From CAWHHZ01 sp963829355 (GTDB lineage Bacteria; Acidobacteriota; Thermoanaerobaculia; Gp7-AA8; JAHWKK01), in the NCBI GenBank assembly GCA_963829355.1, contig CAWHHZ010000013.1, forward strand, positions 310,001 to 374,000: a DNA stretch of 64,000 nucleotides, in the 5' to 3' direction. Of the stretch, positions 17,589-26,786 are shown piece by piece; position 1 is the first letter of the stretch, and every line of letters begins with the position of its first letter. The notes under the pieces are model-generated. The model made no database searches. It had not been told where the DNA came from and was given only the letters and a program-made list of their open reading frames with translations. The position numbers and the translations under genes are program-made.

Positions 17589-17711
17589 GTCATCCTGAGC
17601 GCAGCGAAGGATCGGGTACGTCCTGACTGTCGTGTTCTTTCCGGCCTGACAGTCGGACCGTCCGCGATCCTTCGACCGTCCTGCGCTGCGCTCCGGCGGC
17701 TCAGGATGACA
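17589..17711. repeat. REP-like palindromic element
   Basis: The element opens with GTCATCCTGAGCGCAGCGAA and ends with the inverse CGGCTCAGGATGAC. Its centre has a second inverted pair (CTGACTGTC / GGCCTGACAGTC). It separates the helicase gene from the convergent 970-residue membrane-protein gene and could act as a bidirectional terminator. Confidence 0.8.
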
Positions 17712-17731
17712 GGGACGGAGAGTCAGCCAGA

Positions 17732-20644
17732 TCAATCGTGAACGAGCAGAATCAGCGTGCGGTCGACCAACTTCTCGCGGACCGGATCGACGTAGGGGCG
17801 CTGGATCGAGACTCGGGGACGGCCGTATACCGCGTCGACGTGTGCCCCCTGGTACATCCCTTCCACTCCCTGTACCTCAGGCTCGATCCCCATTTTCGCG
17901 AGAAGCGGCTTGATGCCTTCGAAGTCGTTTCTCAGGTTTCCCTCGAGGAGATATGCGCGGGGCGGCATCGGACTGAAGTCGTTGACCTGGTCCTGCGAAA
18001 CTTCGAAACCGTACAGCTTTGCATACCACTCGGCTACCTCTTCGACCGATGCGGCACTGTCGAGCACCATCAGATCGATCTCTCGTGGATCGTCCCTGTT
18101 GAGAATTTCGTGCGCATTAACGAAGATCCTGGCGATTCGTGGCCGCTGGACGGCTCCCGGATAGACGGGGAAATGAAGATCGTTCTGTTGCTCGCAACCC
18201 GTCGTGAAGAGTGCCAGCAGCAGAATGAAGAGCAGCGTTCGCGGAGGCGGAGACGAAACGCCCCCCGTCCCTCGCGTTCGCCCCCGGCGCTGGTAGACGA
18301 TCAGGCCGATCACGGCAATGAGAAAAAGAGACGCACCGATCCGGAACGAGAGTGGGCGATAGGTGAGCTTGATCCGCGACGGCCCCGTAGGGGAGACGAA
18401 GCCGAGAAAGCCGCCATTGATGCGCAATGGTTCCAGGGTGACTCCTTTGGAACGAACGCGCCAGCCAGGCCACCAGGGCAGACTCGTCACGATCAGCCTC
18501 GGTTCTGGTGAATTGAGCCACAGCCGGTAACTCCCCGATCGTTTCCGGTTTACGTCGATCTCCTGCCCCGGGTCGAGCAGCACGCCCTCGAGCTTCTGCT
18601 CGATGACGACCTTTCCGTGCCATGCGTTCGGATCGAGGAGCGCGGAGTTCAGCTCGTCTCTGTTGGAGACCACGACGATCTCCTCGGCCGTACTGAAGCG
18701 TGGCATCGCCTCCTCGTTCTGGTAAATCTTGCCGTCAGGACCACTGTAGACCTCGTTGAACCCGCGAATTTCGATGGGCTCACGCGTCACCACATAGCGG
18801 ACATTCATGAAATCCAGAAACGGATGATCGACCCGTCGAATAGTCGCGAAGTAGTTGTCCGGATCGTATCCGAGGAAGACCCGCATGAAGCCCAGCGTGC
18901 GGGCATTGGCCATCGGATCGTGCGCGCGGATGTCCTGCAGCCCGTAGATCGATGCAGAATTCGGAAAGAGCACGCTGCCTATCGCCGTGAATCTGACCGG
19001 TCCGAGTGGATCATTCGCTATCAGCGTCTGAAGGCGTTGCGTCAGCGGGGTAGGAGGATAGAGGTAGTTCTCCGGAAGCTCGGGATTGAACCCGCGCGAG
19101 GGCAGCCAGAGATCGGCAACGACCAGAGCGATGATGGCTGCAGGCGCCGCGCGACTCATCCAGCGCGGCCCGAGCAGAGCGAAGACAGCCACGATCGACA
19201 GGACTCCTGGCAGAGCAGTGAAGATCGCTTCCTGCTTGACTGCATCACCGAAGACACTCCAGCGCGTAAATGCAATGAGGAGAGCGGCTGCGACAAAGCC
19301 GAGACCGAGGAGTGCGAATCGGGGTTTCCTCTGCCGGATCAGATCGATCAGAGCTCCGGCGCAGACGGCGAGGAGCCAGCAGAGGACGATTCTGAGCCGG
19401 CTGTTCGCGGCGAAGGAGAAGGGCGGGATCACCTCGAGCAGAGTCGAGACCGGCGGTACGGAAAAGATCCCCATGATCGTCAGGGGAACGGCTACAGCAA
19501 AGAACATGAGAGGCGAGCTTCGTCGTCTCGTCGCGATCAGACATGCGAGTATCGCGACGAATCCAGCGACGGCGATCATCCCCGCGAACGTGCTGGCGAA
19601 CTCCGGATGAACCGGTCCCCATACCTGGTGTCCGACGCGTCCGAAGAAGCTGCCGTGAAGAATCAGAGCAAACAGTTCCGGGCTTCGGTTCGGTGCGGTG
19701 AGATCGAGAACATCTCCGATGGCGGCCATCCTGAGGGAGCGCGGCACAGCCTCGAGAAACGGCAGGAGGAACGGCGCCGCGAGAAGCAGAGCAAAGACGC
19801 ACGCGAGACTGATCCGCGCGATATTCGACTTCCACTGTCGCCGTCGCTCGGTCAGGAGTACGAACAGGAACCAGAAGCCGCCGAAAGCGATGGCGTGGGC
19901 CGCCATCTCGGGATGACCCGACAGGAGCGTGATCGCGAACACGATGCTCACCAGCGCGACTCCGGAACGACGCTCGTCGAGCACGAGCCGGTCGATCGCG
20001 TAGAAGATCGCGGGAAGCATCGCTGCGGTGGTCGCGAGAGGGAAGTGAAGCCAGGCCTGGATTCCCATCGAGAATCCGAAGCAGATTGCGGTGACGATCG
20101 ATGCCGTTTCGGACATCTCACGTCTGCGTGCCCAGAGGTACGCAAACGTCAGCGCAATCAGCAGCTTGAATGCGGCCTCGGCAGCGAACGAGTGGCCGAG
20201 CTCGAGCGGAAGCGACAGGATGCGCACCGGAGAGAGGGCGCTGCTCTGGGCGTTGGCCAGCAACGGGTAGCCACCGCCGACAGACTCGTTCCAGAGCGGA
20301 AACTCCCCACTCTTCCACGCTTCCCGCACCTCGTGTGCCCACGGAACCAGTTGCAGGACGATGTCGTTGAGTGCACCGTTGACCGGCTGTTCCTCAGGGA
20401 GGACGGAATCCCAGGGAGCGAGCCTGCCCAGAAAGTCTGCTGGAAGATCGATCGACTGACCGAACATGGCTTCGAACAGAAAGAGCGATACCAGGAGGTA
20501 GAACAAAGTGGCCGCACCCACTCTGAGCCGGTCGTCGTACCTGCGCATCAGGAGGACGAAAGCGGCATAGACCACGGCCACCCAGGCGAAGGTCGGATTC
20601 ATTTGGTGGCGAGTGCGGAACGCATCGATATCAGGAAGCCCCAT
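17732..20644 (-). CDS. Large YfhO-like polytopic membrane protein fused to a lipoprotein-like domain
   Basis: The 970-residue product has about a dozen transmembrane helices in its first 550 residues with the NESVGGGYPLLANAQ stretch typical of YfhO/glycosyltransferase-C-like proteins, then an extracytoplasmic beta domain ending WWPGWRV and a further helix (about residues 755-775). Then, in the same frame, comes TLLFILLLALFTTGC, a lipoprotein signal with Cys817, followed by a 154-residue domain beginning EQQNDLHFPVYPGA. No stop or ATG separates them. Either this is a true fusion or a lipoprotein gene using a non-standard internal start. Probably acts in envelope glycan modification. Confidence 0.75.
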   Translation of the reverse strand: MGLPDIDAFRTRHQMNPTFAWVAVVYAAFVLLMRRYDDRLRVGAATLFYLLVSLFLFEAMFGQSIDLPADFLGRLAPWDSVLPEEQPVNGALNDIVLQLVPWAHEVREAWKSGEFPLWNESVGGGYPLLANAQSSALSPVRILSLPLELGHSFAAEAAFKLLIALTFAYLWARRREMSETASIVTAICFGFSMGIQAWLHFPLATTAAMLPAIFYAIDRLVLDERRSGVALVSIVFAITLLSGHPEMAAHAIAFGGFWFLFVLLTERRRQWKSNIARISLACVFALLLAAPFLLPFLEAVPRSLRMAAIGDVLDLTAPNRSPELFALILHGSFFGRVGHQVWGPVHPEFASTFAGMIAVAGFVAILACLIATRRRSSPLMFFAVAVPLTIMGIFSVPPVSTLLEVIPPFSFAANSRLRIVLCWLLAVCAGALIDLIRQRKPRFALLGLGFVAAALLIAFTRWSVFGDAVKQEAIFTALPGVLSIVAVFALLGPRWMSRAAPAAIIALVVADLWLPSRGFNPELPENYLYPPTPLTQRLQTLIANDPLGPVRFTAIGSVLFPNSASIYGLQDIRAHDPMANARTLGFMRVFLGYDPDNYFATIRRVDHPFLDFMNVRYVVTREPIEIRGFNEVYSGPDGKIYQNEEAMPRFSTAEEIVVVSNRDELNSALLDPNAWHGKVVIEQKLEGVLLDPGQEIDVNRKRSGSYRLWLNSPEPRLIVTSLPWWPGWRVRSKGVTLEPLRINGGFLGFVSPTGPSRIKLTYRPLSFRIGASLFLIAVIGLIVYQRRGRTRGTGGVSSPPPRTLLFILLLALFTTGCEQQNDLHFPVYPGAVQRPRIARIFVNAHEILNRDDPREIDLMVLDSAASVEEVAEWYAKLYGFEVSQDQVNDFSPMPPRAYLLEGNLRNDFEGIKPLLAKMGIEPEVQGVEGMYQGAHVDAVYGRPRVSIQRPYVDPVREKLVDRTLILLVHD

Positions 20645-20750
20645 CTACTGGCGGGGCTGAAAAAACGGAGTATACGTGCAACCGCAGGTTCTGGAGTCGG
20701 GAGAGCCCTCGCGGCACTCGCGACTCTCCCGACAGTTGATGCGAATCTGC

Positions 20751-23700
20751 TCAGAGCGTGAGCAGCGTCGTGTCTCCCTTGCGTATGCTCACGGTCTCGC
20801 TTCGGACGGGTGCTCCGGACTCATCGATGATCTGCAACGTGTACTCTCCCGGAGCGAGATTTTCGAAGTGATTCATTCCAGGCCGGATGGAGATCTCCCC
20901 CGAGCGATTCCAGCGGGACTCACGATACGGCAGCCCCCAGGCGTCGATCACCCGCGCTCGGACGGGCGTGGTGCCGCGGGATTCGATGACGAGTGATCCC
21001 CCGGTCGATAGTCGGATGGTTTCAGTCGGCCCGGGAGACGAGATCTGTGAGGTCGCAGTCGCATAGCCGATCGCGGAGACCCTGATGCGATACGTGCCGG
21101 AGCCGACGGGCACCTGGATGGTGCCATCCTCGCGCGGGCTCGGCCGCCCTTCCCAGACCGGGCGGTTCTGCGCGTCGTAGACGGAGACATCAGCCGTCAG
21201 CGACCGGCCGTCCCGGGCGTCGACGACACGCAGCGACGCCCCCTCGTTCGGCTGCAGAGAAACATCGACAGTCTGATCCCCCTCTTCGCTCGCGTACACG
21301 TCCCGGCTTGCGGGAGCGTAACCCGAACGCTCCACCCGCAGCCTGTAGGAACCCGCCGGGACTCCTTCGATCAGGAACTCTCCACTCGCCGCAGTCGTTG
21401 CGCCGAGCCGTGAGCGCCAGTTCTGCCTCGTCTCGCTCGGCTCGACGGAGATGGTGGCGTTCTCTATCGGTTGTCCGCTGGCCGAATCGGTGATCCGTCC
21501 GAGGATCCGTCCTCCGCGGATGTCGACGTCGACAGTCTGGGAGCTCGCGGTGATCTCGACACGCTCGGAGTACGGAGCGGATGACTGGAAGTCGATGATG
21601 AAGAGATCGTAGGTACCCCTCTGAAGTCCACCGATCGTGTAACGACCGTTGGAGTCGATGGTCGTCGAGGCCGTGGAGGAGCCATCCCGCGCACCGAACC
21701 GAATCACGCCGGATCGGAGTGGTTCGCCGTTCCTCGACACGAGACCGGAGACTTCGACTCCGTCGAGGAATTCGAGATCGACCGACACTTGTGAGCCCGC
21801 CGCGACTTCGACTGTATGTGTCTCACTCGCGCGGTTGTCGAACATCCGTCCCATTCTCGCGACGATTTGGGCTGTGCCGGGAGGCACGGTTTCAATTCTG
21901 AATGTCCCGTCGGGTGAGACGGGGGAGCGGGAAACTCCTGAGGATCCCACGCGGGCGAGCACTTCGATCGACGCATAGGCCGAGGGGTCCGCACCAATGA
22001 TTCGTCCGACGATCGTCCCGCCCTGCTCCATGACGAGTCTCACGGGCTGGTTGCCGGAGATGTCGACATCCTCACTCGTTGCCGCGACGTAATCGGGATG
22101 AGTCGCCATGAAGGTATATCGGCCGTCGGCCAGCCCGTCGAGAGTGAACTGCCCGGCGGCGTCGGTTTCGGCAAAACTGCCCCGGCTCGTCTGAGCGGCG
22201 CTTTGTGCCATGACCCGAGCTCCATCGACAGGTGCTCCAGAATGGCTGACGACCGTTCCACTCACGCTTCTGCCGGAAGAGAGCTTTGCATCGACCCGTA
22301 CTTCCTTGCCCTCGAGCTCCGCACTCCTGCGTGTGGAGACATACCCATCCTTCGAGAAGACGATCGTCGTTTCTCCGGCAGGAGCTGCTGGAATGATGTA
22401 CTCACCCGCGGAGTCCGTGGTGACCTGACCTGGCATCATCGACATCGCGGGAAAGAAAGACTCCTCGCCATCCTCGATGCGCACGGAGACACCCGCCAGC
22501 GTTGTTCCGCTGTCGTCGCGGACGGTGCCGGTCACTCGGACACCGCGGCTGATCTCGACTTCAAGGCTGTCGACCGTTTCGCCCTCGACCACCTCGATTC
22601 CCCTGACCGTCTTCTCGACATAGCCTTGCGCCTCGAACACGATCTGCGTTCGTCCGGGCGGTACGTTGTCGATGAAGAACTCTCCGTCGTCACTGTGGTA
22701 GGGCTGCCGTTCGCGTCCGAAACGAAACTGGCGGTCTCCGCGGTCTGGTGAGGCGCCGGCCTGGAAATCGGTAATCGGTTCCCCCGTTCCTTCGTCGAGC
22801 AGCCTTCCGCGAATCGCGCCTCCGGCAGGAACCTCGATCAGAAGATTGCTTTCAGGTGCTTCCACAGTACGCATCTCTCGAATCATCTCCTCAGGTTTGG
22901 CCGCCATGAGAGCAACTGGTCCGCGGGGAAGGTCATTGATGGTGAAGCTGCCGTCGCTTGAGGTTGTAACCGGCTCAGAATTACTGGCCGACATCACGGC
23001 AACCATCACATCCGGGATGCCCGTGCCGCCGCGTATCACGCGTCCCTGAACGCTGACACCCTCCTCCAGTACGACCTGCAACGGATCGAGCGACTTCCGG
23101 GTGTCGACTGCGTTCAGCTGCTTTGGTGCGAATCCGCTGGCCCTGATGGTGAGATCCCACTGCCCCTCCGAAACCTTGACGTCGAACTCTCCCGCGGCAT
23201 TTGTCAGCACGGGCTGGTCGTCACCCACCATCGAACGAATGAACCGGATTATCGAGGGGCCGCTGCGGCGTCCCCGTTCGCTCTCGCTGACCTCTATCTC
23301 TGCCTTACTGACTGGATCGCCGGCGGAGGTTACGACAGTGCCCGTGATTGATACCCCTGTCGGAAACAGAATGTCTGCTCCCGAGGCCGTTTCGCCGGAG
23401 GTTGCGGTAAGGGGATCACTCTTTGCGATCGGGTACGCCCGGTGAGTGCCGACCATTCGGACCGTCTCGCCCGGCTCGATGCCGAAAACCACGAAGCGGC
23501 CATCTGGTGCTGAATACACACTGGATCCTTGCGAGAGAGCGAGGACGCGGCCGCGAAAATCCTCGCCACCTTCAGGCTCTGCACTGATTGTTGCCGCAGC
23601 GACTCGTTCGCCGCGTTCGTTGACTGCCTTTCCGCGCGCGGTGGCTGTGCGCTCGGTCTCGATGCGCTTTGTGACGTTGCTGCTGCCGAGCACAGTGGCC

Positions 23701-24737
23701 GGTTCGTTCCTCATGCTCCAGGACGGATGTAGTGTGGTGAGGCTGTAGGAGCCCGGCGGAATGTTCGGGAAGCTGAACTGTCCCTTTTCGTCGGTGTAGG
23801 TTCTCTCGCGGGCGTCGGTGCGAGATCGCTCCTGCTCGAGGAGGACCGCTACACCCGCGATCCCCCGGCCGGTCCCCGCGTCGACGACTGTTCCCGAGAT
23901 TGCCGCTGACTTGCGCAACTGCACGGTGGTCGACTTCGCCGTGCTCCTGGTGATATTCGCCGCCAGGCTCCCCTTGCTGATCTTCGCCGCCGACCAGTTC
24001 TTCGGCGCATGCTCAATCGTGAACGAGCCGTCTTCTCCACTCTCGCCGAGAGGCCAGCCATCGATCGACACCACGGCGTCGGAGACGGGCGTCTCGCCAT
24101 CCGTTCCCACGACTTTTCCCGAAAGCGAGATGCCTGGATCGAGGGGGATCGTCATGTTCTCTCGAGGACGGACTCGGTCCTCGTAGAATGGCGCGTAGTC
24201 GGGATGGAGAATTGAGATGCTCTGGAAGGCGCCAGGCAGCTCCGGCAGGGAGAACAGTCCCTCCTCGTCCGACACGACCTGGATTCCCCCGGTGGAAAAC
24301 GCTCCTTTGAGCACCACGACGGCACCCGCTACCGGCTCGCCTGCCGCGATGACCCTGCCTTTCTTTTCGGTCGCGTCTCGCAGAAGCGCCGCCCCGATCC
24401 ACCCGTCGTGCGGAACCCGCATCTCAGCCGTGAGACGACCCGGTGATGAGATGCGAAGCTGTACCACCGAGAGCTTTTCGTCCAGGTCCAGCGTGTAGTG
24501 GCCCTTCGAGTCGGAGGTCGCTTCAGCGATCACCACCGGCGAGGGATCGTCACTGAGCCAGCGTCGCTTCTGCGCGAGATCCGATTCATCCTGAACTGCA
24601 ACGATTGACGCCCCCTCGACCGGCTTTCCGGAAGAGTCGATTACAGTGCCACTGATCTCGGCACTCGCGACGAAGGCATGAGCAGGTACGAGAATGAGGA
24701 ACGCAATGTGAATCAGCAGGGGGATTGATCGGGACAT
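20751..24737 (-). CDS. Giant secreted protein of tandem carboxypeptidase-regulatory-like domains
   Basis: The 1328-residue protein has a signal peptide (MSRSIPLLIHIAFLILVPAHA) followed by roughly 13-15 repeats of about 80-90 residues, each opening with a motif such as ISGTVIDSSGKPVEGA, LSGKVVG, VSGTVVSHSGAPVDGA or ILGRITDSASGQPIENA, the CarboxypepD_reg/Ig-like fold. No peptidase, anchor or sorting domain is visible, so it is probably surface-exposed or periplasmic and structural. AGGAG lies upstream of the ATG. The same-strand membrane protein gene starts 106 bp downstream. Confidence 0.85.
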   Translation of the reverse strand: MSRSIPLLIHIAFLILVPAHAFVASAEISGTVIDSSGKPVEGASIVAVQDESDLAQKRRWLSDDPSPVVIAEATSDSKGHYTLDLDEKLSVVQLRISSPGRLTAEMRVPHDGWIGAALLRDATEKKGRVIAAGEPVAGAVVVLKGAFSTGGIQVVSDEEGLFSLPELPGAFQSISILHPDYAPFYEDRVRPRENMTIPLDPGISLSGKVVGTDGETPVSDAVVSIDGWPLGESGEDGSFTIEHAPKNWSAAKISKGSLAANITRSTAKSTTVQLRKSAAISGTVVDAGTGRGIAGVAVLLEQERSRTDARERTYTDEKGQFSFPNIPPGSYSLTTLHPSWSMRNEPATVLGSSNVTKRIETERTATARGKAVNERGERVAAATISAEPEGGEDFRGRVLALSQGSSVYSAPDGRFVVFGIEPGETVRMVGTHRAYPIAKSDPLTATSGETASGADILFPTGVSITGTVVTSAGDPVSKAEIEVSESERGRRSGPSIIRFIRSMVGDDQPVLTNAAGEFDVKVSEGQWDLTIRASGFAPKQLNAVDTRKSLDPLQVVLEEGVSVQGRVIRGGTGIPDVMVAVMSASNSEPVTTSSDGSFTINDLPRGPVALMAAKPEEMIREMRTVEAPESNLLIEVPAGGAIRGRLLDEGTGEPITDFQAGASPDRGDRQFRFGRERQPYHSDDGEFFIDNVPPGRTQIVFEAQGYVEKTVRGIEVVEGETVDSLEVEISRGVRVTGTVRDDSGTTLAGVSVRIEDGEESFFPAMSMMPGQVTTDSAGEYIIPAAPAGETTIVFSKDGYVSTRRSAELEGKEVRVDAKLSSGRSVSGTVVSHSGAPVDGARVMAQSAAQTSRGSFAETDAAGQFTLDGLADGRYTFMATHPDYVAATSEDVDISGNQPVRLVMEQGGTIVGRIIGADPSAYASIEVLARVGSSGVSRSPVSPDGTFRIETVPPGTAQIVARMGRMFDNRASETHTVEVAAGSQVSVDLEFLDGVEVSGLVSRNGEPLRSGVIRFGARDGSSTASTTIDSNGRYTIGGLQRGTYDLFIIDFQSSAPYSERVEITASSQTVDVDIRGGRILGRITDSASGQPIENATISVEPSETRQNWRSRLGATTAASGEFLIEGVPAGSYRLRVERSGYAPASRDVYASEEGDQTVDVSLQPNEGASLRVVDARDGRSLTADVSVYDAQNRPVWEGRPSPREDGTIQVPVGSGTYRIRVSAIGYATATSQISSPGPTETIRLSTGGSLVIESRGTTPVRARVIDAWGLPYRESRWNRSGEISIRPGMNHFENLAPGEYTLQIIDESGAPVRSETVSIRKGDTTLLTL

Positions 24738-24812
24738 CTCTGATTCTCCTGATACTCACGTGATGACATTTCAACGCCGGGTGATGATCGTGGTTCCCGG
24801 ATGGAGGACGAT

Positions 24813-25367
24813 GTGAAAACCATTATGGCAGTCTCACTTCTGGCGATTTGCACGACAGTCGGCTGCGCCGCTGCCGATGATTCATCGGCGGTGGCGGGAG
24901 AGGTTCCGCCAGCGTCGCAGACTGAAGCGCAGCCCGAGACGGGAGCACCGATGAATGTAATCTCGACAGGATCGTACGGCAAGCTGGCCGAGGATATCGA
25001 GTCGGGCAGACGGAGGGCCCCCTTCATCGAGGTGGCGCGAACACCCGATGAGCTCGACTCTCTCTGGAATCAGTACATCGCGGAGGGGGAGCAGCCCTCA
25101 GTCGATTTCGATCAGAGCATCGTCGTGTTTCTTCTGATGCCGCCGCAGTCGACCGGGGGATACGGCATTGAGCCGAAGGGAGCGAAGCTTGTCGCCGGAA
25201 CCCTCGAAGTCGATGCCACGCTGCATCAGCCGGGGCAGGGAGATATGGTGACCCAGGCATTCACCGCGCCGTACGCAGTGCTCGAGGTGGGCGGACTCGA
25301 CGAGCCTGTCGACAAGGTCGTCTGGATGAACGAGGGACGTCCGCTCGCGACACGAATGCTCGAGTAG
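24813..25367 (+). CDS. PrcB-like lipoprotein
   Basis: The 184-residue protein begins with a lipoprotein signal (VKTIMAVSLLAICTTVGC), a low-complexity linker, and a C-terminal domain with VVFLLMPPQSTGGYGIEP and GDMVTQAFTAPYAVLEV, matching the PrcB C-terminal family (named from the Treponema dentilisin complex). The GTG at 24813 is preferred to the ATG at 24801 because GGAGG lies between them at correct spacing. No dentilisin-type protease gene is near, so its partner is unknown. It ends 17 bp from the convergent phosphoribosyltransferase. Confidence 0.75.
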   Translation: MKTIMAVSLLAICTTVGCAAADDSSAVAGEVPPASQTEAQPETGAPMNVISTGSYGKLAEDIESGRRRAPFIEVARTPDELDSLWNQYIAEGEQPSVDFDQSIVVFLLMPPQSTGGYGIEPKGAKLVAGTLEVDATLHQPGQGDMVTQAFTAPYAVLEVGGLDEPVDKVVWMNEGRPLATRMLE

Positions 25368-25384
25368 CGAGGGCGAAAAGCGCG

Positions 25385-26023
25385 TCAGGCGCTGGCCTGG
25401 CCGAGGATCGCCGTCACGTCCGCGTCTGCAGGCTCCGAATAGTCGTCGTAAAACTGTGCGATCGATTCGAAATCTGACGGCGTTCCGAGGCAGATGATCT
25501 CGTCGACGACTGCACCGATGTCGTCGTGCCCGTCCACGGAAGCCACGGGAATCGCGACGACTCTCGCCTCCGGATGATGCTTTTCGAGTGCGGAAACCGC
25601 GGCGCGCATGGTGGCGCCGCTCGCGAGGCCGTCGTCGACGATGATGACGGTCTTTCCCTTGACGTTGAGAGGCAGTCGTCCGCCGCGGTACTCGTTCTCG
25701 CGGCGCAGAAGCTCCCGGTTCTCCCTCTCGGCGACCTCGTCGATCGTCGCGGGAGGAACATCGTATGTCTGGACCACGTGGTAGTTCAGAACGCGGGTTC
25801 CTCCCGTGGCGATCGCTCCGAATACCAGTTCCGCATGCTCCGGCATCGCGAGCTTGCGAACCATGAAAATATCGAGAGGTACGTGGAGCTGTCTCGCAAT
25901 CTCGTCAGCTACGATCACGCCGCCCAGCGGCAGACCCAGCACGATGACATCGGGCTTGTTTGCGTAGTGGGAGAGCTTCGACGCAAGCTCCTGTCCTGCC
26001 TGTTTTCGATCGCGAAACTTCAT
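25385..26023 (-). CDS. Phosphoribosyltransferase-family protein
   Basis: The 212-residue protein has the PRPP-binding loop VIIVDDGLASGATM at about residue 122 and an N-terminal LGLPLGGVIVADEIA segment, typical of the predicted phosphoribosyltransferases with a flexible hood (DUF1269-neighbour or comF-unrelated type). The substrate base is not predictable. It lies 53 bp downstream of nth on the same strand. Length and motifs are intact. Confidence 0.85.
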   Translation of the reverse strand: MKFRDRKQAGQELASKLSHYANKPDVIVLGLPLGGVIVADEIARQLHVPLDIFMVRKLAMPEHAELVFGAIATGGTRVLNYHVVQTYDVPPATIDEVAERENRELLRRENEYRGGRLPLNVKGKTVIIVDDGLASGATMRAAVSALEKHHPEARVVAIPVASVDGHDDIGAVVDEIICLGTPSDFESIAQFYDDYSEPADADVTAILGQASA

Positions 26024-26076
26024 CGGAATCCGATTCTACCCCCGATGGCTCCGATTTGCGCACCTTGCGACTCGAC

Positions 26077-26685
26077 TCAGCTCCGGCGTCGTCTCGACCG
26101 CTCTTCGGTCATGCGTCTTTTCGTGGCGCTCCAGGAGCAGATGCGGCATGAGCTCAGATCGTGACCGACCGCCGGACAGTGCTCCCGTCCGAAGTAGATG
26201 ATCTGGAGGTGGAGCCGGTTCCACGAGTCGCGCGGGAAAATCGCCTTGAGATCGCGTTCGGTTCGCTCGACCGTGGACCCCTTCGACAGCCCCCAGCGCG
26301 CCGCGAGACGATGAATGTGCGTGTCGACGGGAAATGCCGGCTCGCCGAATGCCTGCGCCATCACCACGCTCGCCGTCTTGTGCCCGACGCCCGGCAGCGC
26401 TTCGAGATCCTCGAGCGATTGCGGGATCTCTCCTCCGTGCCGTTCGACGAGGATCTCCGAGAGTCTGCGGATATTCTTCGCTTTCTGCGGCGCGAGGCCG
26501 CAGGAGCGGATTGATTCGAGAATGTCCGAGACATCGAGCTGCGCCATCTGCTCGGGAGTCGAAGCCTTTGCGAAAAGACTCGGCGTCACCTGATTGACTC
26601 TTGCGTCGGTAGTCTGTGCGGAGAGCAGCACGGCGATCAGAAGCGTGAACGGATCTTCGATGCGCGAGTGGGATTGGCGGGTCAC
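26077..26685 (-). CDS. nth: Endonuclease III, main fragment (apparent 5' frameshift)
   Basis: The 202-residue frame contains the DNA glycosylase/AP lyase core: PFTLLIAVLLSAQTTDARVN, the HhH LPGVGHKTAS with the catalytic Lys, and FPVDTHIHRL with the catalytic Asp. The native N-terminus (MKRAEKAERIQAILDEHY) lies upstream in another frame, joined at about 26656, so one base appears to be extra. The C-terminal iron-sulfur motif is also irregular: HC-x9-CRIC with no fourth Cys. A truncated product from the ATG at 26685 could still fold. Confidence 0.8.
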   Translation of the reverse strand: MTRQSHSRIEDPFTLLIAVLLSAQTTDARVNQVTPSLFAKASTPEQMAQLDVSDILESIRSCGLAPQKAKNIRRLSEILVERHGGEIPQSLEDLEALPGVGHKTASVVMAQAFGEPAFPVDTHIHRLAARWGLSKGSTVERTERDLKAIFPRDSWNRLHLQIIYFGREHCPAVGHDLSSCRICSWSATKRRMTEERSRRRRS

Positions 26686-26740
26686 GATAGTGCTCGTCGA
26701 GGATCGCCTGAATCCGTTCTGCTTTTTCCGCCCTCTTCAT
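26657..26740 (-). pseudogene. nth: N-terminal fragment of nth in a shifted frame
   Basis: From the ATG at 26740 the frame reads MKRAEKAERIQAILDEHYRD then PPIPLAHR, a typical EndoIII N-terminus. Removing one A at 26656-26657 joins it exactly to DPFTLLIAV of the main fragment. An in-frame ATG at 26752 is an alternative start. Confidence 0.7.
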
Positions 26741-26759
26741 TCGGTTGCGCATTGTATAG

Positions 26760-26784
26760 GAGCGCCGGCAAGGTGCCGGCGCTC
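26760..26784. terminator. Perfect 11-bp hairpin between MFS and nth
   Basis: GAGCGCCGGCA and TGCCGGCGCTC form a perfect stem with a 3-nt loop, directly after the MFS stop on the minus strand. There is no T-tract, so it may be an attenuating or REP-type hairpin rather than a classical terminator. Confidence 0.5.
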
Positions 26785-26786
26785 CC

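Noticed and set aside
18617..20761. Long plus-strand open frame (714 codons) opposite the membrane-protein gene
   Set aside because: It is an antisense shadow: Arg/Glu-rich, no motifs, and fully overlaps a gene with clear transmembrane domains.
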